Below are positions 8,525 to 18,550 of a stretch of 57,505 nucleotides of DNA, piece after piece; the stretch's first letter is position 1, and each line of letters begins with the position of its first letter. The DNA is from Bacteroidota bacterium. GTDB taxonomy: Bacteria > Bacteroidota > Bacteroidia > Cytophagales > Cyclobacteriaceae. Location: the NCBI GenBank assembly GCA_022567155.1, contig JADFHN010000017.1:1-57505 (forward strand), written 5' to 3'. Both the position numbers and the translations under genes were made by a program. The notes beneath the pieces were generated by a model. It did not search any database. It worked only from the letters and a program-made list of their open reading frames with translations, and was not told the origin of the DNA.

Positions 8525-10822
8525 ATGGGAACATTGGATTCTTGGCAAATTCTTCCCCTTATTGAAAAATATTTTGGGTTATCAGGAAAACCGGTTGCAT
8601 TGGCCGGTTATGAGGATATCAATTTCAGACTCAGTTGCGATGAGGGAAAATCATACGTTGTAAAACTTACGGAAGGTGTCCGTATGGTTGATTTCCATAT
8701 TTCGCAGGTTCATATTCTTGAAAAATTGCACCACAACTATGAAAACGCTCCTTTTCCTCAACCGGTGAAATCTTCAAATGGGAATAACTATGAAGTAGTA
8801 AGGATTGATGACAGGGAATTTGTTCTTCGGGTTTTTACCTGGCTGGAAGGCGATCTTTTTGCGAAATGCGTCCGTACCAGAGAGCTATATACAGATCTGG
8901 GCATGGTGCTTGGTAAAATGAATAAAATCCTCCTCAAAGTTGAACCGGGTTTATTAAATGACAGGTATTATGAGTGGGATCTTCAGAATGCCTCGCTGAC
9001 AAAGCCACTGATTAAGTATATTACCAATCCGGTAAACCGCAGAATGGCGCAATATTTCTTTCAACAGTTCGAAATTTTCATAGCGCCTGTTTTGCCCCAT
9101 CTCAGAAAGGGAATAATACACGCCGATGCCAATGATTATAACCTCCTGGTACAGGAAAACAAGATTTCAGGACTTATTGACTTCGGAGACAGTGTTTACT
9201 CTCAGGTAATCAATGAACTTGCCATAGCGCTTACCTATGCCTTAATGGGAATGGAAGATCCGGTAGATTGGGCAAAGAACGTGGTGACAGGGTATCATAA
9301 GGAGCTTCCACTTGAAGAGAAAGAACTGGACATTCTTTATTATCTCATCGGAACGCGGCTGGCAGTAAGCATCGCGCACTCAGCGTTGTCCGGATCACAG
9401 CGGCCAGAGAATGAATACCTGGTTATTTCAGAAAAGCCCGCCGTGGATCTGTTGCACAAATGGATTGAGATCAATCCGAATCAGTTTGCCGATGCTGTGA
9501 AAGAAGCCTGTGGATTTAAGAGGCCCCGTTCTGGTGTTCCGGAAGAAATTCTTACAAAAAGAGAGTCATATGTAAACCCGTCACTGAGCATCAGTTATGA
9601 GACTCCGATTCAAATGGTGAAGGCGGCTTTTCAGTACATGTATTCCTCAGATGGAAAAACCTACCTGGATTGTGTGAATAATATTTGCCATGTAGGTCAC
9701 AATCATCCTGATATTGTAGAGGCAGCTTGTAGGCAAATGGCTACACTGAATACCAATACAAGGTATTTGTATGACGAACTTAGCAACTATGCCATGATGC
9801 TTGCCGGTAAATTTCCGGAACCATTAAATGTGGTGTATTTTGTAAATTCCGGAAGCGAGGCCGGAGACCTTGCACAACAAATCGTGAGAGAAGTGACGGG
9901 TCAAAAGAATATGATGGTGGTGAAACATGCCTACCACGGAAATACCCTTGCAGGAATCGACGCAAGTCCGTATAAGCATGACGGAAAGGGAGGCCATGGC
10001 CGGCCGGGCCATATTTATAAACTAGATATTCCGGATGGTTACAGGGGCAGATACCGGTATGATGATCCGGAGGCCGGCCGGAAGTACGCCGAAGAAGCGG
10101 ATATCGTGATACGGCAAATTAATAATGCAGATGAAGGCCTTGGGGCATTTTGCTGTGAATCAATTATTGGATGTGGCGGTCAGGTTGTATTGCCAGCGGG
10201 TTATCTGAAAAATATTTATGCAAGCGTACGCAAAGCCGGAGGATTATGTATCGCAGATGAAGTTCAGGTTGGGTTTGGAAGAACAGGCCATGCTTTCTGG
10301 GGGTTCGAATTACAGGAGGTGGTTCCGGATATAGTGGTTATTGGCAAGCCGATGGGCAACGGGCATCCATTGGCTGCGGTGGTTACTACCGCGGAAATTG
10401 CTGATAGATTTAACACCGGAATGGAGTTCTTCAGTTCCTTCGGAGGTAATCCCGTTTCATGTGTCATTGGAAAAGCCGTGCTGGAAGTAATTGAAGACGA
10501 AAACCTGCAGGATCATGCACTCAAAACAGGTGAAGCATTCAGAAACATGCTTCAGGAACTGCAACAACGATATCCTGTAATCGGAGATGTACGCGGATAC
10601 GGGTTATTTATTGGTGTTGAACTCATTGAAGACGACGAAAAAACACCTGCAACATCTTTGGCGAAACAGGTAATTGAAGCAATGAAGGAAAAACAAATCC
10701 TGTTAACTACCGACGGTCTGCATAACAATGTGCTGAAAATAAAGCCTCCTATGCCATTCGACATATCTAATGCCGAACGGGTGGTGAGTGAGTTGGATAA
10801 AGTATTGTCAGAATACCGGTAA
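8525..10822 (+). CDS. APH-fold kinase fused to class III PLP phospho-lyase/aminotransferase
   Basis: I chose the ATG at 8525 (765 aa). An upstream in-frame TTG at 8486 lies in the T tract of the sucD terminator. Residues about 15-330 form an aminoglycoside-phosphotransferase/choline-kinase fold with catalytic HADANDYN (199-206) and the metal motif IDFGD (218-222). Residues about 350-765 are a class III PLP enzyme with Asp578 and the Schiff-base Lys608 in GKPMGNGHP. That motif is typical of the AGXT2L group (ethanolamine-phosphate and phosphohydroxylysine phospho-lyases). The likely scheme is that the kinase phosphorylates an amino alcohol and the lyase then removes phosphate and ammonia. The substrate is inferred only. 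Confidence 0.85.
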   Translation: MGTLDSWQILPLIEKYFGLSGKPVALAGYEDINFRLSCDEGKSYVVKLTEGVRMVDFHISQVHILEKLHHNYENAPFPQPVKSSNGNNYEVVRIDDREFVLRVFTWLEGDLFAKCVRTRELYTDLGMVLGKMNKILLKVEPGLLNDRYYEWDLQNASLTKPLIKYITNPVNRRMAQYFFQQFEIFIAPVLPHLRKGIIHADANDYNLLVQENKISGLIDFGDSVYSQVINELAIALTYALMGMEDPVDWAKNVVTGYHKELPLEEKELDILYYLIGTRLAVSIAHSALSGSQRPENEYLVISEKPAVDLLHKWIEINPNQFADAVKEACGFKRPRSGVPEEILTKRESYVNPSLSISYETPIQMVKAAFQYMYSSDGKTYLDCVNNICHVGHNHPDIVEAACRQMATLNTNTRYLYDELSNYAMMLAGKFPEPLNVVYFVNSGSEAGDLAQQIVREVTGQKNMMVVKHAYHGNTLAGIDASPYKHDGKGGHGRPGHIYKLDIPDGYRGRYRYDDPEAGRKYAEEADIVIRQINNADEGLGAFCCESIIGCGGQVVLPAGYLKNIYASVRKAGGLCIADEVQVGFGRTGHAFWGFELQEVVPDIVVIGKPMGNGHPLAAVVTTAEIADRFNTGMEFFSSFGGNPVSCVIGKAVLEVIEDENLQDHALKTGEAFRNMLQELQQRYPVIGDVRGYGLFIGVELIEDDEKTPATSLAKQVIEAMKEKQILLTTDGLHNNVLKIKPPMPFDISNAERVVSELDKVLSEYR

Positions 10823-11214
10823 CAAGTTCTGTATCTGGTATGAAAGATGTCAGTTTTTCTGCATGACAAATAGCATCCGAAAATAAATAAGGTTATACGC
10901 CGCTTAAAACAAAGGAGAGCAAGTCATACCATAACGTCATTGCCCGAATCGCGGAGCGATATCGGGCAATCTGCTTGTTTTGGCTGTATGTGTGAATAAA
11001 CTGAAAGCAGGGTTTTATTCGGGGGATTACCCGAATAAATCGGGTAATGACGTTGATTTTTCAGGAATCCTGTTTTGTACGTTACAGCATTCAAAATCGA
11101 CTACTTATTTTTAAGTACATCCACTTCAAAGTTACTCGTCAGAGAACCTTGAAGATATACAAACACCAGTGTCAGTAAAATTTATACCTTAAGTGCCTAT
11201 CTTTAAGCTATAAT
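10823..11214. other. Intergenic region with nested inverted repeats
   Basis: These 392 bp contain no ORF of note. They are dominated by the palindromic structure at 10933-11054, listed separately. The final 150 bp before the membrane-protein gene are AT-rich. A weak promoter-like TATCTTTA lies about 15 nt before the start codon. Confidence 0.5.
10933..11054. repeat. Nested palindromic element
   Basis: Outer arms AACGTCATTGCCCGA (10933-10947) and TCGGGTAATGACGTT (11040-11054) are inverted repeats matching at 14 of 15 positions. Each arm also forms its own hairpin: ATTGCCCGA with TCGGGCAAT (10939-10970) on the left, and ATTACCCGA with TCGGGTAAT (11026-11048) on the right. A further pair, TTATTCGGG and CCCGAATAA (11015-11038), overlaps the right hairpin. 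It looks like a REP- or MITE-like non-coding element of about 120 bp. No transposase is adjacent. Confidence 0.75.
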
Positions 11215-11856
11215 ATGAATAGAAATAATTTTCTTATTCAGTGGGTATTGTATTCATCTTTTGGTGTGCTACTTGGTTTTGGATTCGCTGCCCTCTCCGG
11301 ATTTTTTATCGCCTCTGTTTTGGGTTATGAAGATCTTATGCTCTACCAGAGCCCGTGGTTGCCCGTTCTGATAATGGTTGTTGCAGGTTTTGTTGAAGGG
11401 TGCATCCTGGGTATAATCCAGGCAGTGCCATTGCTCAAGGCATTTCCCCTAGTTTCAAAATTAAATTGGACGATATTGACCGGAACAGGTGGCGCCATAG
11501 CCTGGGGGATTGGTACCTTGGCAGGCCCTGTAATAAGTGAAAAGTATTTTACGAGTATATCCTTTGTATCTGTACTGGTTGCCATTTCCATGCTGGTTGT
11601 GCTGGCCGGAATTCTGGGTATTGCACAATGGATAGAACTAAAAAAACACTTTGCGGATAGCTGGAAATGGATAGTCTATACCATTATTGGATGGGGGATA
11701 GGCTTGTCCATTTCATTTACAGGCACTAGCATAATTACTGAAACTACTCCCATTGCATGGATCATAACCATTAGCCTTCTTTCCGGATTTTTAATGGGGG
11801 CAGCGGCTGCGTTTGTCACCGGCCTTTATCTCAGGGTAAAACTGGATGAAATGTGA
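11215..11856 (+). CDS. Multi-pass membrane protein, unknown
   Basis: The protein has 213 residues and about six hydrophobic segments, near 10-35, 50-72, 85-105, 115-138, 150-170 and 180-205, with many Gly residues inside the helices. Soluble loops are short and contain no metal-binding or catalytic motif that I can identify. It starts with ATG and ends two bases before the convergent rny. I do not recognise the family; a small transporter or permease-like protein is possible but unsupported. Confidence 0.7.
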   Translation: MNRNNFLIQWVLYSSFGVLLGFGFAALSGFFIASVLGYEDLMLYQSPWLPVLIMVVAGFVEGCILGIIQAVPLLKAFPLVSKLNWTILTGTGGAIAWGIGTLAGPVISEKYFTSISFVSVLVAISMLVVLAGILGIAQWIELKKHFADSWKWIVYTIIGWGIGLSISFTGTSIITETTPIAWIITISLLSGFLMGAAAAFVTGLYLRVKLDEM

Positions 11857-11858
11857 AG

Positions 11859-13424
11859 TTATTTGGCGATCGATACCGATCGTTTTTCACGAATTACCGT
11901 TACTTTGATCTGGCCCGGATACTGCATTTCTTTTTCAATTTTGCGTGAAATTTCAAAAGAAAGCATTTCAGCGCGGTCATCCGTAACATTTTCGGCATCT
12001 ACCATAACCCGGAGTTCGCGTCCTGCCTGCATCGCGTAGCACTTATTCACTCCGTCGAAACTCAGGGCAAGATGCTCAAGATCCTTGAGACGCTTTATGT
12101 ATTGTTCCATTACCTCCCTTCGCGCACCGGGCCTTGCTCCTGAAATGGCATCGCAAGCCTGCACAATAGGGGAGATGAGTGTAGTCATCTCAATCTCATC
12201 ATGATGTGCGCCAATGGCATTGCAAACGTCAGCATTTTCTTTATGTTTCTGTGCCAGTTCCATACCTAAAATGGCATGTGGTTTTTCTGGCTCATCAGGC
12301 CATACTTTTCCGATATCGTGCAACAGACCGGCACGTTTTGCTTTTTTAGGATTAATACCTAGTTCTGATGCCATAATTGCACACAGATTGGCAACTTCGC
12401 GTGAGTGCTGGAGTAGGTTTTGCCCGTAAGAAGACCTGAAGCGCATGCGGCCCACCATTTTTATCAATTCGGGATGAAGGCCGTGAATACCCAGGTCGAT
12501 GATGGTTCGTTCTCCGATTTCAACAATTTCTTCCTCGATATTTTTACGGGTTTTGGCTACAACCTCTTCGATACGCGCCGGATGTATCCTTCCATCCTGC
12601 ACAAGCCGGTGCAACGACAGTCTTGCAATTTCCCTTCTTACCGGGTCAAATCCCGAAATAATAATTGCCTCCGGTGTATCGTCAACTATGATTTCGATCC
12701 CGGTTAAAGATTCCAGTGTGCGTATATTCCGGCCTTCGCGGCCAATGATTTTCCCTTTAATATCATCACTTTCAATATGGAAAATCGAAACGCAGTTTTC
12801 TATGGCATGTTCGGTTGCAGTCCGCTGAATCGTTTCAATCACTATTTTCTTGGCATCTTTTGTGGCCGAGAGTTTGGCTTCTTCCAGAATATCTTTCATC
12901 ATGGAAGAAGCTTTTGCTTCTGCTTCATGCTTCAGCGACTCAATTAGTTGATCCATTGCTTCGTCTGCTGTCAGATTTGATACTTTTTCAAGGATAGTAA
13001 CCTTTTGCTGGTTGAATTTATCCAGTTCTTCCTTTTTCTTATTTACAACCTCGAGCTGTGCCTGCAGGCTTTCTTTCAGCAACCTGGCTTCAGATTCGGC
13101 GCGTTTGGTTTGTTCAAACTGCTTGGAGAGATTTTGTTCTCTTTGCTTTAGCTTATTTTCATTGCTAAGTATCTGGTTTTTACGCCGTATAGCTTCTTCT
13201 TCAAAATCTGATTTCAGTATTAGAAATTTCTCCTTGGCTTCCAGGATCTTGTCCTTCTTTATATTTTCAGCAGATATTTCTGCTTCTTTTATAATCATAT
13301 CTGCCTGCTCTCCGGATTTTATCTCCAGGTCGCGGGTTTTCTTAAGAAGGATAATACGGCTAAGTATGGCGCCGGCAACAAGTCCGACCACTCCGGCAAT
13401 GATAACGAATATAAGACCTTCCAT
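11859..13424 (-). CDS. rny: Ribonuclease Y
   Basis: The protein has 521 residues. It has an N-terminal membrane anchor (3-25), a long charged coiled coil (about 30-200), a KH RNA-binding domain with GREGRN (238-243 region, after KGKIIG), and an HD hydrolase domain with LLHDIGK, where His369-Asp370 are metal ligands. RNase Y is a membrane-anchored endoribonuclease that starts mRNA decay. It is the last gene of a minus-strand run pheT, coiled-coil gene, zapA, rny, with 68 nt between zapA and rny. Confidence 0.97.
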   Translation of the reverse strand: MEGLIFVIIAGVVGLVAGAILSRIILLKKTRDLEIKSGEQADMIIKEAEISAENIKKDKILEAKEKFLILKSDFEEEAIRRKNQILSNENKLKQREQNLSKQFEQTKRAESEARLLKESLQAQLEVVNKKKEELDKFNQQKVTILEKVSNLTADEAMDQLIESLKHEAEAKASSMMKDILEEAKLSATKDAKKIVIETIQRTATEHAIENCVSIFHIESDDIKGKIIGREGRNIRTLESLTGIEIIVDDTPEAIIISGFDPVRREIARLSLHRLVQDGRIHPARIEEVVAKTRKNIEEEIVEIGERTIIDLGIHGLHPELIKMVGRMRFRSSYGQNLLQHSREVANLCAIMASELGINPKKAKRAGLLHDIGKVWPDEPEKPHAILGMELAQKHKENADVCNAIGAHHDEIEMTTLISPIVQACDAISGARPGARREVMEQYIKRLKDLEHLALSFDGVNKCYAMQAGRELRVMVDAENVTDDRAEMLSFEISRKIEKEMQYPGQIKVTVIREKRSVSIAK

Positions 13425-13492
13425 TGATGTAATACGTTAAAGTAAACATTTATTAATGAAAGGGCAGGCAAAAATGAATGAAAACGAATGAT

Positions 13493-13789
13493 TTACAGCG
13501 CCTGAGTAATTTCCTGATTCAGAGATTTTAGCTTTTCAAGTAATATACTATCTGTGGAGTTTGTCTGACCTTCGGCTTCCATATGATCTACCACATTGTC
13601 AAAAGCGACCATGGCCAAAAGGTCTTGTTGTTCATCTATCCCAAATTTTTCTCTATAATATTTTATTTTTTCGTTAATAATCTTTCCAGCTTTTCGAATT
13701 CGCTCCTCTTCATGTGCTAACACTTTCATTGGATACTCACGGTCTCCAATTTTTATTTTTATCGAAAGTTTCTCCATCCAGAAAAGCAA
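13493..13789 (-). CDS. zapA: Cell division protein ZapA
   Basis: The protein has 98 residues. It opens with the ZapA signature: SIKIKIGDREYPMKV, then a conserved segment RIRKAGKIINEKI and a C-terminal coiled coil. ZapA binds and cross-links FtsZ filaments at the division ring. It follows the 97-residue coiled-coil gene by 10 nt, so the two are probably co-transcribed. The pairing of zapA with a small coiled-coil gene and pheT is common in Bacteroidota. Confidence 0.9.
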   Translation of the reverse strand: MLFWMEKLSIKIKIGDREYPMKVLAHEEERIRKAGKIINEKIKYYREKFGIDEQQDLLAMVAFDNVVDHMEAEGQTNSTDSILLEKLKSLNQEITQAL

Positions 13790-13799
13790 AAAAGTTATA

Positions 13800-14093
13800 T
13801 TAATTACTCAAAAAGGCTATACATTTATCAATCTCTTTGATATAATCGTCCAGTTTTATTCTTAAATCAGCGGTGTCACTTTTGTCCGCCCCAATACTAT
13901 TTACAAGTTTACTAATTTTAGCTTTATTATGAAACTCCTTTAACTGTTCTTGTTTTTCGGCAAGCACAGCTTTAAGTTCTGAATTTTCTTCCTTATGAAT
14001 ACGAATCTGCTCTTTTAAAGACCTGTGTTCATTTATGAGCAATGAAAGCTTTCTTTCGAGCGATGTGAGTTCGTTGATTACTAATTCCTGCAT
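13800..14093 (-). CDS. Small coiled-coil protein, possible ZapB-like partner
   Basis: The protein has 97 residues and is predicted almost entirely helical. Heptad-like Leu/Ile spacing runs over about 10-55 (LSLLINEHRSLKEQIRIHKE), and a second amphipathic helix lies at 75-95. It has no catalytic motif. It sits 8 nt after pheT and 10 nt before zapA, so a division role as a ZapB-type coiled coil is plausible from position and shape only. Confidence 0.75.
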   Translation of the reverse strand: MQELVINELTSLERKLSLLINEHRSLKEQIRIHKEENSELKAVLAEKQEQLKEFHNKAKISKLVNSIGADKSDTADLRIKLDDYIKEIDKCIAFLSN

Positions 14094-14101
14094 CTTTATA
14101 G

Positions 14102-16522
14102 TTATTGTCTTATCATTGCTCCCGTTTCATTTTCATAGGCCTTCATAAGCTTACTCATCGTTTTATCAATAATTTTATCCGTAAGTGTTCTTTCTTCATC
14201 CTGAAGTATAAAGGTAATGGCATAAGCTTTTTTACCCTTTTCAATTCGTTCACCTTCATAAACGTCGAAAATCCTGATATCTTTTATCAGGTGAGGTTCT
14301 GTTATTTTTGCAACGCCCTCAATTTCGGAAAAAGAAACCGTTTTGTCAATCACCAGCGACAAGTCTCTTTTCACCGAAGGAAACTTTGACACCTCGGCAT
14401 ACACTATATTATGACATGTGGATTTTAAAAGCAAGTCCCAGTCTAATTCTGCGTAAAAAATTTCTTGTTTTATCTCAAATTTTTTTGAAATGGCTTCATT
14501 TATTTTCCCAATATGCCCAAGCGTACAGTCATTATAAGTTAAAACCGACCCGTATTCGAACATGGAACCCGAGAATGGTTGCAGGTCAATTTTATTCCGG
14601 GATGCAGTTGTAATATCAATAATTGCATGCACTATGGCAGCCAGGTCATAATAATTTATTTCTCTGGCGATTTTCCTCCAGTCTTCGGCAATTGTTTTTC
14701 CGGTCAAAAACAATGCAAGACGGTTTTCGTCGGCATAGCCTGTTGCAGTTTTTTTATAGACCCTTCCGAATTCAAAAAGTTTAAGGTTTGTTTGCTTACG
14801 GTTTATATTATGGGCAAGCGATTCAAGGCCGGTAAACAGCATGGTTTGCTTCAATACACCCAGATCCTCGCTTAGTTTATTAAGTATCTCTACATTATGA
14901 GCGGCATCCAGTTCATCCACCCATTCCACATATTCCGGCCGGGTGAGTGAGTTTGTCATTATTTCATACCACCCTTTACCCACCAGCATCGCATTAATTT
15001 TATTGACCCAGGGATTAGGATCGTTTTCAGGGTATTCGGCCAGAAATGAGGAGCCCAGGGTATCCGGAAGTTCCACCTTGTTGAATCCGTAAATCCTGAG
15101 GATTTCTTCAATCAGATCTGCTTCGCGCTGCACATCTACCCGGTACGGAGGCACAATTGCAGTAAAACCTTCTTCGGTTTCATCTTCTGTATTAATATCC
15201 AGTCTTTCAAGGATAGCATGAATTTCCTCTCTGTCGATCTGCTTACCTATCAGCCGGTCGATATGTTTGTAGGTAGCGTTAATTTCAACATCCTCAATTT
15301 TTTCCGGATAGATGTCGATAATATCCGAGCTTATTTTTCCACCTGCAATTTCTTTGATTAGGATCGCAGCCCGTTTCAGTGCATAAACAGTGAGATTGGG
15401 ATCTGTGCCTCTTTCAAAGCGAAAGGAGGCGTCGGTTTTGAGTCCGTGATACTGTGCCGTTTTGCGAATATAATCCGGTGAAAAATACGCACTCTCCAGA
15501 AAAATGTTTGTTGTGCTGTCTTTCACCTCCGAGTCAATGCCCCCAAATACGCCAGCTATACACATACCACTGTCCTTGTTGCAGATCATCAGGTCGTCAG
15601 GATTTAGCGTACGTTCTTTTTCGTCGAGTGTGGTAAATCTGGCACCTCCGGGCAACATTTTAACAATAACAGTATTTCCTGAAATTTTACCGGCATCAAA
15701 AGCATGAAGTGGCTGGCCTGTTTCGTTTAACACAAAATTGGTTATATCCACCACATTATTGATCGGTGTGAATCCAATAGATTGCAACCGTTGCTGCAGC
15801 CACCGGGGTGATTCTTTTATGGTAACACCGCTGATGCAAACGGCGCTGTAACGTGGACAAGCCTCAGTGTTTTCTACTGTAACACTAATTTCTGAAGTGA
15901 TTTCATCAACCGAAAAGTTTTCAACAGAAGGCCACTTTACAACCCTCGATAGGATAGCTTTCAAATCACGTGCCACACCAATATGCGAAGTGGCATCGCC
16001 CCGGTTGGGAGTCAGCCCGATTTCAAAGGTATGGTCTTTTTCGATCTGAAAAAATTCAGCGGCAGATGTGCCGGGAGGAAGATCTGTATCGAGCACTAAA
16101 ATACCCTCATGGCTGCTACCCAGTCCAATTTCGTCTTCCGCACAAATCATTCCTTCAGATATTTCACCTCTTATTTTGGTCTTTTTAATGATAAAAGGAT
16201 CACCTTTCAAAGGATAGAGCGTAGTTCCTGTTTTGGCCACCACTACCTTTTGTCCGGAGGCCACATTTGGAGCGCCACATACAATGGGTAAGAGATTTTC
16301 ATTTCCGACCTCAACAGTAGTGATATGTAAGCGATCTGACCCTGGGTGCTTCTCACAAGTAACAACATGCCCGATCACAAGTCCTTTCAATCCACCTCTG
16401 ATTGTTTCGAAAGGCGTAATACTCTCCACCTCAAGACCGGCATCGGTAAGAATTCTCCCGAGTTCTTCCGGTGTTTCGGAAATATCGATATATTTTTTTA
16501 GCCAGTTATAGGATACTTTCAT
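14102..16522 (-). CDS. pheT: Phenylalanine-tRNA ligase beta subunit
   Basis: The protein has 806 residues, full length. Its domains in order are an N-terminal tRNA-binding (EMAP-like) OB fold at about 40-150 (HPGSDRLHITTVEVG), the B3/B4 editing domain (about 210-390), B5 (about 405-475), a catalytic-like core, and the C-terminal FDX-ACB anticodon-binding domain (about 710-806, VSKFPSVKRDLSLVID). With PheS it forms the heterotetramer that charges tRNA-Phe and edits mischarged tyrosine. pheS is not adjacent. It is the first gene of the run leading to zapA and rny. A TAATTTTG box on the minus strand at 16550-16557 could be its -7 element, but no -33 is clear. Confidence 0.96.
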   Translation of the reverse strand: MKVSYNWLKKYIDISETPEELGRILTDAGLEVESITPFETIRGGLKGLVIGHVVTCEKHPGSDRLHITTVEVGNENLLPIVCGAPNVASGQKVVVAKTGTTLYPLKGDPFIIKKTKIRGEISEGMICAEDEIGLGSSHEGILVLDTDLPPGTSAAEFFQIEKDHTFEIGLTPNRGDATSHIGVARDLKAILSRVVKWPSVENFSVDEITSEISVTVENTEACPRYSAVCISGVTIKESPRWLQQRLQSIGFTPINNVVDITNFVLNETGQPLHAFDAGKISGNTVIVKMLPGGARFTTLDEKERTLNPDDLMICNKDSGMCIAGVFGGIDSEVKDSTTNIFLESAYFSPDYIRKTAQYHGLKTDASFRFERGTDPNLTVYALKRAAILIKEIAGGKISSDIIDIYPEKIEDVEINATYKHIDRLIGKQIDREEIHAILERLDINTEDETEEGFTAIVPPYRVDVQREADLIEEILRIYGFNKVELPDTLGSSFLAEYPENDPNPWVNKINAMLVGKGWYEIMTNSLTRPEYVEWVDELDAAHNVEILNKLSEDLGVLKQTMLFTGLESLAHNINRKQTNLKLFEFGRVYKKTATGYADENRLALFLTGKTIAEDWRKIAREINYYDLAAIVHAIIDITTASRNKIDLQPFSGSMFEYGSVLTYNDCTLGHIGKINEAISKKFEIKQEIFYAELDWDLLLKSTCHNIVYAEVSKFPSVKRDLSLVIDKTVSFSEIEGVAKITEPHLIKDIRIFDVYEGERIEKGKKAYAITFILQDEERTLTDKIIDKTMSKLMKAYENETGAMIRQ

Positions 16523-16683
16523 TTAATGTTTTAAGCAAAAATTAATGGGCAAAATTAATAAAATCAATTTTAGAAGGAAGTCGTTAAGGCATATTTGTTC
16601 AAATCAAAATCAGGCAGATGTCAGAGCTTGTATGAAGTTACCCAAATTACAATACAATCCGGGAAATCATACCAAAATTGCAA

Positions 16684-17298
16684 TCAATGATAATCTTTTT
16701 CACCTGCCGTAATTGCAATGGCCAGGTAGTTTTCAACAGGAGGAAGGGGGCAACTATAGTCTGCAGAATAGGTGCAGTAGGGGTTATATGCCAGATTAAA
16801 ATCAATGATCAACGTTTTATCAGATAAGATATCGGTCTCTAAATATCGCCCGCCACCGTAGGTTTCGTCGCCACTGGTAGAATCGGCAAAGGGAATAAAT
16901 AAATATTCTGAACCGGAAATTATTTGTTTAAGGATCAGGAGTTTATTGGCTCTGCCGTTTAATTCGAAATGAGCATATCCGTATTTAAAATATTCAACCG
17001 CTTTTCCGTCGGAGGTTACAAGTACTACCGGAGTTTCGACATCAACGGGGATGAATTCGGCAGTTACCATGTAGCCAGGATCAGGATCATAGTATTTAAG
17101 GCCATGGTAGGTTTCGGGATTTGCCCGAAAAGGCGACTTTTCCCCATTACGCATGAAGGCATCAATTTCAGCACGGTGTTTTTGGATCTGATCGATATAG
17201 GTTTCCTGTTTCTCTTCGTGGTTAAACGGATAAATAATAACGATCAGCACAAAAACCGTTACAATCAGACTGAAAATTTTAATTCCTGATAAAATCAT
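16684..17298 (-). CDS. DUF1684 family protein
   Basis: The protein has 204 residues. An N-terminal membrane segment (5-25) anchors or exports it. The DUF1684 core follows, with the opening IQKHRAEIDAFM and the hallmark C-terminal stretches YGGGRYLE, DFNLAYNPYC and AGEK. Members are found in many bacteria. No biochemical function is established that I can cite. It is flanked by pheT and radC on the same strand but with gaps of 160 and 46 nt. Confidence 0.85.
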   Translation of the reverse strand: MILSGIKIFSLIVTVFVLIVIIYPFNHEEKQETYIDQIQKHRAEIDAFMRNGEKSPFRANPETYHGLKYYDPDPGYMVTAEFIPVDVETPVVLVTSDGKAVEYFKYGYAHFELNGRANKLLILKQIISGSEYLFIPFADSTSGDETYGGGRYLETDILSDKTLIIDFNLAYNPYCTYSADYSCPLPPVENYLAIAITAGEKDYH

Positions 17299-17344
17299 TT
17301 TCTTTCAAAAATATCAATTCAGAATCAATGTTTCCACTTTATGT

Positions 17345-18037
17345 TTAAATGAGGTCTTCGTCTTTGAAACTGAAATATCCTCTGTCGGTGAAAATCAGAT
17401 GGTCAAGCACAGGCAATTCAAGAAACTTTCCGGCATTTACCAGGTTTTTGGTGAGTTGTATATCCGTTTTGCTAGGTTGCAGATTGCTCGAAGGATGGTT
17501 GTGTATGAGGACAAAAGAACTTGCCATATATTCCAGGGCGGTTTTGAAAATGATCTTTGGATCGGCAATGGTATTGGTAATTCCGCCTATGCTTATCTTA
17601 TGTTTTTTTATCAATATGTTGGCCCGGTTAAGAAGAATCAACCAAAATTCTTCGTGTTGTAAATCAAGCAATTCGGGTTTCATCAACTCGTAAATGGATT
17701 GTGAACTTATGATTTTAATATTTTTTTCAAATCCGGCATCTTTACGCCTTCTCCCGAGCTCGAGCGCGCTTACGATGGTAATTGCTTTTGCCTGACCAAT
17801 ACCTTTGATTTTTGTTAAATCATTTACCGAAAGCCTTGCGAGTTTGTTGAGATCGTAATCAACGCTTTTTAAAATCAGCTTAGCCAGATCAACGGCACTA
17901 TAACGGGGCGTGCCCGATCCGATTAATATGCCAATCAGTTCCGCATCGGTAAGCACAGACTTTCCTTTGAGCATGAGCTTCTCCCGTGGCCGGTCTTCTT
18001 CAGCCCAGCTTTTAATATCCAGCCCAGGGTATTCCAT
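17345..18037 (-). CDS. radC: RadC-family JAB-domain protein
   Basis: The protein has 230 residues. A helix-hairpin-helix lies at about 75-95 (LTKIKGIGQAKA). A JAB/MPN metalloprotease-like domain follows with the JAMM ligands His179, His181 and Asp192 in HNHPSSNLQPSKTD. The family was named for DNA repair, but the role is unsettled and some members occur on mobile elements. This one lies among housekeeping genes. ATG start; complete. Confidence 0.92.
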   Translation of the reverse strand: MEYPGLDIKSWAEEDRPREKLMLKGKSVLTDAELIGILIGSGTPRYSAVDLAKLILKSVDYDLNKLARLSVNDLTKIKGIGQAKAITIVSALELGRRRKDAGFEKNIKIISSQSIYELMKPELLDLQHEEFWLILLNRANILIKKHKISIGGITNTIADPKIIFKTALEYMASSFVLIHNHPSSNLQPSKTDIQLTKNLVNAGKFLELPVLDHLIFTDRGYFSFKDEDLI

Positions 18038-18109
18038 GGTTTATATTTTAATATGTATCTTGTAAATTTATAATGATTATCTGAATTATCCCATTTTTAA
18101 AAACGAAGT

Positions 18110-18139
18110 AAAAAAAAGCCAATCGGAATCCGAACGGCC
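18110..18139 (-). terminator. Terminator after rpsT
   Basis: On the minus strand a stem CCGTTCGGA / TCCGATTGG (one mismatch, one G-U pair) is followed by eight T residues, about 20 nt after the rpsT stop codon. Confidence 0.7.
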
Positions 18140-18158
18140 TGATATTTTTCTATTCTGT

Positions 18159-18410
18159 TTACAGGCTGTTGACCAGTTTTGACAATTTTGATTTATTGTT
18201 TGAAGCATTCTTTTTATGGATCACATTCTTTTTTGCCAGCCTGTCAAGCATTGAACTTACTTTTTTATAAAGCTCCTGGGCTTCTGTTTTAACTGTAGTT
18301 TTTCTTAATTTTTTGATTAGCCCTCTGGTGGTTTTTGCGTAATAGCGGTTTCTTAGCCGTTTTACACGACTCGATCTGATTCTTTTTAATGCGGATTTAT
18401 GATTTGCCAT
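18159..18410 (-). CDS. rpsT: 30S ribosomal protein S20
   Basis: The protein has 83 residues and is very basic. It opens with MANHKSALKRIRSS, the S20 signature, and has the helical bundle with repeated Lys/Arg. It binds 16S rRNA early in 30S assembly. It has its own promoter and terminator, so it forms a monocistronic unit. Confidence 0.96.
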   Translation of the reverse strand: MANHKSALKRIRSSRVKRLRNRYYAKTTRGLIKKLRKTTVKTEAQELYKKVSSMLDRLAKKNVIHKKNASNNKSKLSKLVNSL

Positions 18411-18456
18411 ACTTTATTTTATTCAACCTCAAATAGTCCAGTCAAAAAATGGAATG

Positions 18457-18487
18457 CAAATTTACCAGCAATAATATTAATAACAAA
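18457..18487 (-). promoter_or_regulatory. rpsT promoter (TTTG-N19-TAAATTTG)
   Basis: Read on the minus strand, TTTG (18484-18487) and TAAATTTG (18457-18464) are 19 nt apart, a perfect Bacteroidota-type promoter 47 nt before the rpsT start codon. Confidence 0.8.
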
Positions 18488-18550
18488 GAGTGATTGAAAA
18501 TTATGCTTTTAACTGGTTAAATTCGTGAATCTGTATAGAGGTACTTACAA

